A DNA stretch of 52,869 nt, from the NCBI GenBank assembly GCA_002407675.1, contig DHNW01000007.1:5788-58656 (forward strand). The letters are read 5' to 3'. Origin of the DNA: Ruminococcaceae bacterium UBA5406. GTDB taxonomy: Bacteria; Bacillota; Clostridia; Oscillospirales; Acutalibacteraceae. Below, one piece after another: positions 25,306 through 31,613 of the stretch. The position numbers and the translations under genes were made by a program. Every line of letters starts with the position of its first letter. The stretch's first letter is position 1. A model generated the notes under the pieces. It searched no databases, had not been told where the DNA came from, and was given only the letters and a program-made list of their open reading frames with translations.

Positions 25306-26337
25306 TCAGTTTTGAAAACTGACGCTGATGCGGCCGTTTATGGTATGAGCCGACAGTTTTTTGGAACCGCCGGTGCGGTTTTGCAGGTTGTTGGCGGCGT
25401 TGGCCGTATGTGCGCTGACGGTGTAGTCCTCTTCCCTTCCGCGGATGGTTCCGGAAATGCCGGAATTCGTGGTCGTCAAGGAAATATCCGGGGACTCGAT
25501 ATCATCGACGCTGATTCTTCCGTTCGTGCTTTCTGCCAAAAGCCTGCCGGAAACCGAAACTTCACTGAGATGAACGGCGGAATTGGTGGTTTGCAGAGCT
25601 GCTTCCGGAGACTGGACACCGTCCAGACTGATTTTTCCGTTTGTAGTGCGCGCCGAAATTTTTTCGCCCGCCGAAACATGCCGGAGACGGACGGCGCCGT
25701 TGCTCGTGATGAGTTCCAGGCTCCGCGCGGAAAGATTTTCGGTGCAGACACGGGAATTGGTTGTTTCAAGCCGGACGGATTGCAGATTTGAAAATTCGGA
25801 TACATGGACGGAATCGTTTGTGTCCTGAACCGAAAGGTCTCCGGCAAAATTCCGGGGAACCTGCACGGTAATCGCAGGCATATACCGGACATGCCATAAA
25901 AAATGAAAAGTTTTTCGCTCCATTTCCCTGTTACGCATGCGAAAGACCCCATCAGCACAGGAAAATTCATAGACTTGATCTGCATCATCCGGGTATTTGA
26001 CCAAAATCCCGTCCGAATCCGAAGGAACAATTTCGACCGACTTGTTTTCCGCGCTGAGAACAACCGCGTGGATTCCATCCGACAGGGCCGTGTAGGTTTT
26101 ATATTCAAATTCGCTGCGGCCGGATCTGCCGCTGTGTGCAAAATCTTCGTCCTCGAGAATTTTCCGCGCGAGTTCCCGGAGATCGCCCAAGTCACCGACC
26201 GCTTCTTCCTCGGTCTGGCCGCTTTCCACTTTATCTTCTATCATTTCGCGGTAATAGGTCAGAATCTGCTCCAGTTCGTCCTCCGGAAGGGCCCGAAGCA
26301 ATCTGCGTAGCTCCTTTAGAAATTGCTCTCTATTCAT
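25306..26337 (-). CDS. DUF1700-like plus DUF4097 protein, no membrane segment
   Basis: 343 residues from ATG 26337, behind AAGGGGGAA. Residues 1-55 are the helical DUF1700-type domain (MNREQFLKELRRLLRALPEDELEQILTYYREMIEDK). The rest is a DUF4097 beta-helix-like repeat with recurring TTNS/TSNG/TTNG turns (TTNSRV, TSNGAV, TTNGKI, TTNSAV, STNGRI, TTNSGI). It is a paralogue of the next gene upstream but lacks that gene's membrane segment between the two domains, so it should be cytoplasmic if stable. Co-directional with the PadR gene. Its role is unknown; such PadR-linked proteins are tied to envelope stress (inference). Confidence 0.85.
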   Translation of the reverse strand: MNREQFLKELRRLLRALPEDELEQILTYYREMIEDKVESGQTEEEAVGDLGDLRELARKILEDEDFAHSGRSGRSEFEYKTYTALSDGIHAVVLSAENKSVEIVPSDSDGILVKYPDDADQVYEFSCADGVFRMRNREMERKTFHFLWHVRYMPAITVQVPRNFAGDLSVQDTNDSVHVSEFSNLQSVRLETTNSRVCTENLSARSLELITSNGAVRLRHVSAGEKISARTTNGKISLDGVQSPEAALQTTNSAVHLSEVSVSGRLLAESTNGRISVDDIESPDISLTTTNSGISGTIRGREEDYTVSAHTANAANNLQNRTGGSKKLSAHTINGRISVSFQN

Positions 26338-26394
26338 AATAAATTCCCCCTTATGAACCATGATTCCCGACAGAAAATGGACAGCCTGCTGATA

Positions 26395-27564
26395 TCAGCT
26401 CTCGAAATTCACACTGATGATGGCATTGGTGGTGTGGATGGAAAGTTCTTTTGAGCCGCCGGTGCGGTTTTGCAGGTTACTGACGGCATTGGTGGTATGC
26501 GCGCTGACGGTGTAGTCCTCCTCCCTGCCGAGGATGGTCCCGGTGATGATGGCGTTGGTAGTGTTCAGGGAAATATCCGGGGAAGTGACACCTTCGAGGC
26601 CGATTTGGGCGTTTTGGGTCTCCGCCGACAGCTTCTGGGAAGCAGAGACATTCTGAAGGTTAATGGCGGCGTTCTTGGTCTCAAACCCCAGATCCTGAGC
26701 GGAAAGATCCTGAATTGTGATGGCTGAATTGGTCGTGCGGCAGGCAACGGATTTCAAACTCTGAAAACCATTGATCCGGATATCACTGTTGGTTGTTTCA
26801 GCAGAAACGGCACCCGCAAATTTCCGGGGAAGGCGGATGGTAATGAACGGCGCCTGCCCATTGATCTTCCACGCGGATCTCAGGCTGTTCCACGACCGGT
26901 TATCCGTGTTTTTGACGGTCAATGTGCCGCCGGCAACAGAAAAATCATACGTCTGATCCGAATTTGTAGCGTACTGAACCGTGATTTGGTCGGAGTCGCA
27001 CGGTTCGACCGTGACCTTCTTGCACTCGGCGCTGACGGAAAGCGCCGTGATGCCGTCCGCCTTGGCCGTATAGGTCTTTGTCCCGAACGATTCGGATGCG
27101 GAAGCATCCTTTCCGTTCTCCGCGCCGTTTACGTCAATATGGATGCCGGGAAGGTCAACGATGACATCGTCCTGCCCGGACGCGGAGAAACCGCCGTTCG
27201 AATCGGTTCCATGAATGTGGATGCCGGGAAGGTCAACCGTGGTGCCCTTCTGTTCCGCGGGAACCCTCCGGAAAGCGGCTACTCCGACTATGGCGGCAAC
27301 CAAAACCACACCAAACAGAGAAAGGACCGCAATCGCTACGATCTTGCCAATGTTTTTCGGACGGCGGTTCGGATTTTCTGAAAGAATCTTCCGCGCCAGA
27401 TCGCGGATATCACCGAGATCATCGACAGCTTCTTCCTCCGCTTGGCCGTTCTCCACCTTATCTTCGATCATCTCGCGGTAATAAGCCAGGATCCGCTCCA
27501 GTTCGTCCGGCGGCAAAGCGCGGATCATCCGCCGCAGCTTTTTTAGAAATTGCTCCTTGTTCAT
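26395..27564 (-). CDS. DUF1700 plus membrane segment plus DUF4097 protein
   Basis: 389 residues. The N-terminal DUF1700 domain (MNKEQFLKKLRRMIRALPPDELERILAYYREM) is followed by one membrane helix (about 80-103, IVAIAVLSLFGVVLVAAIVGVAAF), a stretch with two copies of DLPGIHI, and an extracellular DUF4097 beta repeat with many TTNS/TTNA turns. The domain pair with a PadR regulator directly upstream is common in Firmicutes; the ATG overlaps the padR stop by four bases, so the two are co-translated. The family function is not established. Confidence 0.87.
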   Translation of the reverse strand: MNKEQFLKKLRRMIRALPPDELERILAYYREMIEDKVENGQAEEEAVDDLGDIRDLARKILSENPNRRPKNIGKIVAIAVLSLFGVVLVAAIVGVAAFRRVPAEQKGTTVDLPGIHIHGTDSNGGFSASGQDDVIVDLPGIHIDVNGAENGKDASASESFGTKTYTAKADGITALSVSAECKKVTVEPCDSDQITVQYATNSDQTYDFSVAGGTLTVKNTDNRSWNSLRSAWKINGQAPFITIRLPRKFAGAVSAETTNSDIRINGFQSLKSVACRTTNSAITIQDLSAQDLGFETKNAAINLQNVSASQKLSAETQNAQIGLEGVTSPDISLNTTNAIITGTILGREEDYTVSAHTTNAVSNLQNRTGGSKELSIHTTNAIISVNFES

Positions 27565-27878
27565 CCCGGTTTTCCCTCCTGCAAAATAAAATCATGAATC
27601 CGCACCATTTCTTCCCACTCGCGGCGGAAAGCGAACAGCCGCTCCCGGCCGAGCGGGGTAATGCGGTAATATTTCCGGAGCCTGCCGCTGTGCGCAACGG
27701 AATAAGTCGTGAGGCACCCACCCATCTGCAGCCTTTTAAGGATTGGGTAAAGCGTTGATTCCGAAATCTTCACACAGGGAGAAACATCCCGGATAATCTG
27801 ATACCCATAGGAATCGCTGTGCGCGATAACCGCCAGCACGCAGACATCCAGCAGCCCTTTTTTCATCTGTGTGTCCAA
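27561..27878 (-). CDS. PadR-family transcriptional regulator
   Basis: 105 residues, the small PadR-s2 size. The winged helix reads LDVCVLAVIAHSDSYGYQIIRDVSP...ESTLYPILKRLQMGGCLTTYSV...GRLRKYYRITPLGRERL, followed by a short dimerising helix. It should repress its own operon, which contains the two DUF1700/DUF4097 genes. A dyad sits in its promoter (see 27902-27930). Confidence 0.93.
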   Translation of the reverse strand: MDTQMKKGLLDVCVLAVIAHSDSYGYQIIRDVSPCVKISESTLYPILKRLQMGGCLTTYSVAHSGRLRKYYRITPLGRERLFAFRREWEEMVRIHDFILQEGKPG

Positions 27879-27901
27879 GGCGACACCTCCTATTGAGTTA
27901 T

Positions 27902-27930
27902 ATAATACATTGCATAGTATAAAAAGTCAA
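27902..27930 (-). promoter_or_regulatory. padR operon promoter with embedded dyad operator
   Basis: Minus strand TTGACT (27925-27930), 17 bases, TATTAT (27902-27907). The spacer and -10 hold a 16-base dyad (27905-27920, ATACATTGCATAGTAT, matching its reverse complement at 12 of 16 positions), the kind of site PadR proteins bind, which suggests autorepression. Confidence 0.7.
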
Positions 27931-27980
27931 GACGATCCCACGATTTTTTCGCGGGAACCGCATGGTTAAAGAGAAAATGT

Positions 27981-28976
27981 TTACGGGCGGTAAAAATCGG
28001 GGGCGGTCTTCCACAGCAGAACACGGCGGCGCAAGGCTGGATCCGTCCAGCGGTCAACCGTAAGCAGCCTGCTGTATCCGGAAATGCGCAGGCACGCCCT
28101 GACGGCGCGGCTGCTGCTGCCTTCGCGCAGAAGGACGTCAACCGAATCCATTACCGTACGGGGAATTTTCTCTTTTTCCAAAAGGCGCAGCAGCTCCCTT
28201 TCACCGCCGTACTGTGCTTTTGCCACATCAAGGACGCGCAGCATGGCCTCGACCCGCTGGAAAATCGCCCGGCCGGCCGGAGCCTGTTTGCCCCGCTTCA
28301 ATTCACAGGCCGGCTCCCGCGTAAGAAGCACCGGCGCCTGCACGACGGAATCCGCACAGAACAGGCAGCAGAAAACAAACTCTTCGGCATACCCGTAAAC
28401 ACAGGAATCGGAAAAAGAAATCTCGCGATCCAGCAAAAACTGCCGGCGAACCAGCACGGCGGCGATATCGCCGCCGGAATTACGGCGCAGGATTTCTTCC
28501 GCAAACAGGCTGCCTTTCGGCTGGCGGACGGCGCTGCTGATCACCCGCCGCTCGGCGGCGCGCACTTCTTCTTTGCTGGTGCATCCGAAGATAAAATCTG
28601 CCCCGGAACGCCCGGCTGCCTCCAAGAACCGGGGAAGGAAACCACCGTAAAGCCTGCGGGCAAACAGGAATGTGAGGTACCGGCCCCCCGCTTTCTGGAC
28701 AGCGGTATTCAGCGCCGCCGGTATGGCTGACTCGCCGTTCTGAATGACAAACCCATTTAGGCCGAGCTGCTTCATCAGCTGAACCGCCCGCAGTACGGTT
28801 TTGTCTCCGGAACCCGTATCCACAATGATAAACTCCGCCGAGATTCCCTGCGCTTCTTGCGCAGCAAACTGGAGGATACCGGGAATCTCCTGCTCAATAT
28901 TTTTGACTGGAATGAGAATAGAAAGATCTGCCGTTTGCACTTTGACGCCCGCCTTTCCCGATTTTTTCGGCTCCAA
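27981..28976 (-). CDS. Glycosyltransferase-2-like protein lacking the DxD motif
   Basis: 331 residues. The N-terminal half has the GT-A nucleotide-sugar fold: LSILIPVKNIEQEIPGIL (18-35), then FIIVDTGSGDKT (49-60, Asp53), then the strand GGRYLTFLF. Where active members carry D-x-D for the metal and sugar nucleotide, this protein has Phe-Ala-Arg (105-107). A conserved C-terminal helical region of unknown use follows. It is probably not an active metal-dependent transferase, or has changed its chemistry. It is divergent from the radical-SAM-like gene at 29195. Confidence 0.7.
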   Translation of the reverse strand: MEPKKSGKAGVKVQTADLSILIPVKNIEQEIPGILQFAAQEAQGISAEFIIVDTGSGDKTVLRAVQLMKQLGLNGFVIQNGESAIPAALNTAVQKAGGRYLTFLFARRLYGGFLPRFLEAAGRSGADFIFGCTSKEEVRAAERRVISSAVRQPKGSLFAEEILRRNSGGDIAAVLVRRQFLLDREISFSDSCVYGYAEEFVFCCLFCADSVVQAPVLLTREPACELKRGKQAPAGRAIFQRVEAMLRVLDVAKAQYGGERELLRLLEKEKIPRTVMDSVDVLLREGSSSRAVRACLRISGYSRLLTVDRWTDPALRRRVLLWKTAPDFYRP

Positions 28977-29194
28977 TCAAGTATAGCATATTGGCGTAGG
29001 GAGAAAAGATGTAAATTGGACAGATCGCATTAAAAAATAAATATTTTCTTGTGAATAAATTCCAAATGGAAAGACTGCCAAAACAGAAATATAAACAAAT
29101 ACTCAAAATCGTATAAAAATTATACATTCCCTTTTATTTGTCTATTTGCGCAGGGTCCGCACTCATGTATATTTTTCTTAGGGGAAGTGAAAAC
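28977..29194. other. AT-rich divergent intergenic region
   Basis: 218 bases, visibly richer in A and T than the housekeeping blocks. It must hold promoters for both flanking genes. A possible plus-strand pair is TTGCGC then TATATT with 16 bases between, near 29150-29177. The ribosome site of the plus gene is AGGGGAAGTG. Nothing else is recognised. Confidence 0.35.
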
Positions 29195-30169
29195 ATGCCT
29201 TTTGAAAATGTCATAAAGCGCGCAGCCATAGGCGCAACTGTAGCATTGTCTTTAAAAGGAATCCGCAACGACCCAAAACGAAGCATTCGGAATACCGTGG
29301 ATCTTTTTGACTGCTTTACGAAAGGTATTTTCGACGAAAGCCTGCTTTCCAGAATTCGACAGGATGTGGGCAACCCGAAAAGCTGTCTTTTCAACACGGT
29401 AATGGCAATGGTCCAGAATGTGGACCATTCTATTCTGAAGACCGTAGGGACAGACCTGTGCTACAACCGGGTAGCCGTTTTCACAAACCAGAAAAAGCCC
29501 AAAAAAGAAATTCTGACAAGAAAAGCGGCCTGCAAAGCTGCTGAAAGCCTGAATGATGCCGTAAAATACGGCAAAGAGCTGGGGGTATATTTTTACGTAA
29601 TCTCAGGACACCGGCCGCTGAACCACCGCAATGAAATTCTGGCGGTCTGCCGGGACAATCCCGACTGCGCATTCTTTCTTCAAATGGACGAAAGAGACGT
29701 GGATGAGAACTTTGTGAAAGAAGCGGCAAAAGCGGAAAATATCATTCTCTCGGTGAATGTATGCGCCAACTTCTTCTCAGACCAGCTGTTTCAAAATTAC
29801 AGCCAGACGTTCCGTATTCTGAAAAAGCACCACTGCTTGTATGGATACTCGGTGAGGATTGACGCAAAAAAAGGCCTGCTGTTCTGCCAGAAAAAGTTTA
29901 TAGATTTGATGGTAAAATGCGGATGCCTGTTTGGCTGGTATTTTAACGGTTTTGAAGAAAAACAGCCTTATTTTAAAGCCGTCCGCAGCATGATCCGGTC
30001 GGCATCCACGGCAGGGTCGCCGCTGCTGCTGCTGAACAAAGGCTCAGACGACCGGCTGACGGAGCGGTTCACCGCCGGAGGGCGCTGCTACCTGTTTTTC
30101 GGCAAAAAAAGACTGAAAATAAAATACCGCCTGGCCGCCGCGAAAAACGGCGGGGCGGTGCGTGCATAA
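29195..30169 (+). CDS. Degenerate radical-SAM homologue without the Fe-S cysteines
   Basis: 324 residues from ATG 29195 (AGGGG box upstream; the earlier frame start at 29138 has none). The order of segments follows a known clostridial radical SAM family: an N-terminal helical region (NDPKRSIRNTVDLFD), a central strand in which SGGEPL is here SGHRPL (137-142), then EILAVCRDNPDCAFFLQMDERDVDENFVKEAAKAENIILSVNV, and near the end AGGRCYLFF (294-302) where the family has AGGRCYLHI. The CxxxCxxC loop that should come at about residues 90-105 is gone; only Cys89 is there. It should not bind the SAM cluster. The family match is from memory and should be checked. Confidence 0.6.
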   Translation: MPFENVIKRAAIGATVALSLKGIRNDPKRSIRNTVDLFDCFTKGIFDESLLSRIRQDVGNPKSCLFNTVMAMVQNVDHSILKTVGTDLCYNRVAVFTNQKKPKKEILTRKAACKAAESLNDAVKYGKELGVYFYVISGHRPLNHRNEILAVCRDNPDCAFFLQMDERDVDENFVKEAAKAENIILSVNVCANFFSDQLFQNYSQTFRILKKHHCLYGYSVRIDAKKGLLFCQKKFIDLMVKCGCLFGWYFNGFEEKQPYFKAVRSMIRSASTAGSPLLLLNKGSDDRLTERFTAGGRCYLFFGKKRLKIKYRLAAAKNGGAVRA

Positions 30170-30176
30170 TCCGCAG

Positions 30177-30803
30177 TCAGGACGGCGGAGCCTGTTCTTT
30201 GCCTTTGGGTGAAGGGGCTCCGCCGTCTTTGTCTTTGAAATAGCGGGCCGCCGCAAAGCGCTTGCTGTCGTCTACAAAATGCTTGAGGCGGCAGACAATT
30301 TCCTGCGGCTTTTCTTTCATGCCCCGGCTTGCCCATTGCAGTACGATGCCAACCAGGCCGTAGGCGTAAAATTCGGCGATAAAATTCTTATCTGCCTCTT
30401 CCATCTGGCGCCCTTCCTCGAAACTGTCGGCAAGACCGTTGACAATTTCCAAAAGAAGATCCTTCGTAACGCTGAAAAAATATTCCTGGCACAGATTCCG
30501 TCCCGACGAATCCAGCGCACCCATATAAAAAGACTTGTCCCGTTTCATAATATTCAGCACGTCCAGGATTGCTTCGCTCCAGTCGTGATATGAAATATTG
30601 TGCGCAATAGCGGAAACAATTTCATTGTAATAGATCCAATTGACGAGGTCGTATTTATCCTGAAAATGATAGTAAAAAGTCTGCCGGTTGAGACCGCAGT
30701 TTTTCACAATATCGGCAACCGTAATTTTATCGAGACTTTTCTTTTTCATCAGCTCTTTCATAGAGGCCGCGATTGCCTTTTTGGTAATCAAAGAATCCGA
30801 CAT
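30177..30803 (-). CDS. TetR/AcrR-family regulator (DhaS-like)
   Basis: 208 residues from ATG 30803, with GAGAGG seven bases upstream; an in-frame ATG at 30824 has a weaker site. The helix-turn-helix reads MKKKSLDKITVADIVKNCGLNRQTFYYHFQDKYDLVNWIYYNE, close to DhaS-type regulators. The ligand domain (about 60-180) shows no telltale motif and no dha genes are near. The last 20 residues are low-complexity (KDGGAPSPKGKEQAPPS) because the DNA there forms the terminator of the opposing gene. Its likely targets are its own promoter and perhaps a neighbour. Confidence 0.85.
   Translation of the reverse strand: MSDSLITKKAIAASMKELMKKKSLDKITVADIVKNCGLNRQTFYYHFQDKYDLVNWIYYNEIVSAIAHNISYHDWSEAILDVLNIMKRDKSFYMGALDSSGRNLCQEYFFSVTKDLLLEIVNGLADSFEEGRQMEEADKNFIAEFYAYGLVGIVLQWASRGMKEKPQEIVCRLKHFVDDSKRFAAARYFKDKDGGAPSPKGKEQAPPS
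30181..30236 (+). terminator. Terminator of the radical-SAM-like gene, inside the TetR coding region
   Basis: GACGGCGGAGCC (30181-30192) and GGCTCCGCCGTC (30216-30227) pair perfectly over 12 bases and are followed by TTTGTCTTT on the plus strand. It begins 12 bases after the plus gene's stop but lies within the last codons of the convergent TetR gene. Confidence 0.75.
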
Positions 30804-30830
30804 GTTGAACCTCTCCAGCTCCATCTTTCA

Positions 30831-30876
30831 GCCTTTTTATTTTGTTTATTATAACATAAAGGCTCGAATTGGGCAA
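30831..30876 (-). promoter_or_regulatory. TetR-gene promoter with flanking dyad
   Basis: Minus strand TTGCCC (30871-30876), 17 bases, perfect TATAAT (30848-30853). A dyad with arms GCCTTT (30831-30836) and AAAGGC (30858-30863) is centred on the -10, a reasonable self-operator for a TetR protein. Confidence 0.55.
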
Positions 30877-30976
30877 TCAGTCCCTTCCCGATCAGGAGAA
30901 AAGCCCTGCGGCGGAGCAGATTTTCCCCTTACTCAGGATACTCCGTCAAAAAGCCATTTTCCAAAAAGAAAAAGGA

Positions 30977-31501
30977 TCAGGGACGGACCTCAATTTGCAG
31001 GCCCTTCATCACATCCAGCGCTTTCTGGTTCATTTCTTCGTCGGCGCTGGCCGTGCAGGCGGAATCTACGATCACTTCCGCCTCCGGCAAAGCCGCTTTG
31101 GCGAGAACCGCATTCGACAGGACACAGATATTGGAGACAAGGCCCACCAGTTCCACGCTGCCATAACCGCCGCGGGAAAGGTACTCGGCCAGCTCCATGG
31201 AACCGAATGATTTCTTTTCGAACCGCTTATCGGACAGCTTGCAGGTACCGGCAATTTTGCCGTACAGTTTCCAGCCCTCCGTATTCTTTACACAGTGCGG
31301 GATCGGAAGTTTACGGCCCTCCTGCGTGTTGGGGTAATCCTGCCCATGGGTATCAAAAGTGAATGCGACTTCCCATCCGTTTTTCCGGTATTCGCCTATT
31401 TTCTTCAAAATTTTGCTTTCCAGCGAAACCGCTTTTGGGAAACCGAGACTTCCGGTGACAAAATCATTCTGATAATCCACAACGATTAAAATTTTTTTCA
31501 T
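30977..31501 (-). CDS. Isochorismatase-family cysteine hydrolase (nicotinamidase-like)
   Basis: 174 residues from ATG 31501, preceded by GGAGGG. The triad candidates are Asp9 (VVDYQNDF), a Lys in the KKSFGSMELAEYL segment, and the Cys of GLVSNICVLSNAV. The metal-site pattern FTFDTH and a later His (PHCVKNTEGW) fit nicotinamidase more than isochorismatase. Nicotinamidase turns nicotinamide into nicotinate for NAD salvage. It has its own strong promoter and is not linked to NAD genes, though nadD lies 4 kb away in the next block. Confidence 0.87.
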   Translation of the reverse strand: MKKILIVVDYQNDFVTGSLGFPKAVSLESKILKKIGEYRKNGWEVAFTFDTHGQDYPNTQEGRKLPIPHCVKNTEGWKLYGKIAGTCKLSDKRFEKKSFGSMELAEYLSRGGYGSVELVGLVSNICVLSNAVLAKAALPEAEVIVDSACTASADEEMNQKALDVMKGLQIEVRP

Positions 31502-31550
31502 CGCAACCGTCCCTCCTGCCGCATTTTTAGCAAAACATTTCTCTTTTCTA

Positions 31551-31579
31551 ATCATACTGGAATTGACTGAAATAGTCAA
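31551..31579 (-). promoter_or_regulatory. Promoter of the nicotinamidase-like gene
   Basis: Minus strand TTGACT (31574-31579), 17 bases, TATGAT (31551-31556). It starts just past the leuS terminator, about 50 bases before the gene. Confidence 0.75.
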
Positions 31580-31603
31580 GAAAGAGCCGCCCTTGCGGGC
31601 GGC
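31580..31603 (-). terminator. Terminator after leuS
   Basis: GCCGCCC (31586-31592) pairs with GGGCGGC (31597-31603) around a four-base loop and is followed by TCTTTCTT on the minus strand. It ends the long housekeeping block. Confidence 0.8.
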
Positions 31604-31613
31604 TGCAGGGAAA

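Noticed and set aside
25306..27564. The regularly spaced TTNS/TTNG-coding stretches as DNA-level repeats or a CRISPR array.
   Set aside because: The similarity is at protein level from beta-repeat turns; the DNA units vary in length and sequence.
28977..29194. A small RNA gene in the AT-rich divergent gap.
   Set aside because: No promoter-terminator pair or stable stem was found; AT content alone is not evidence.
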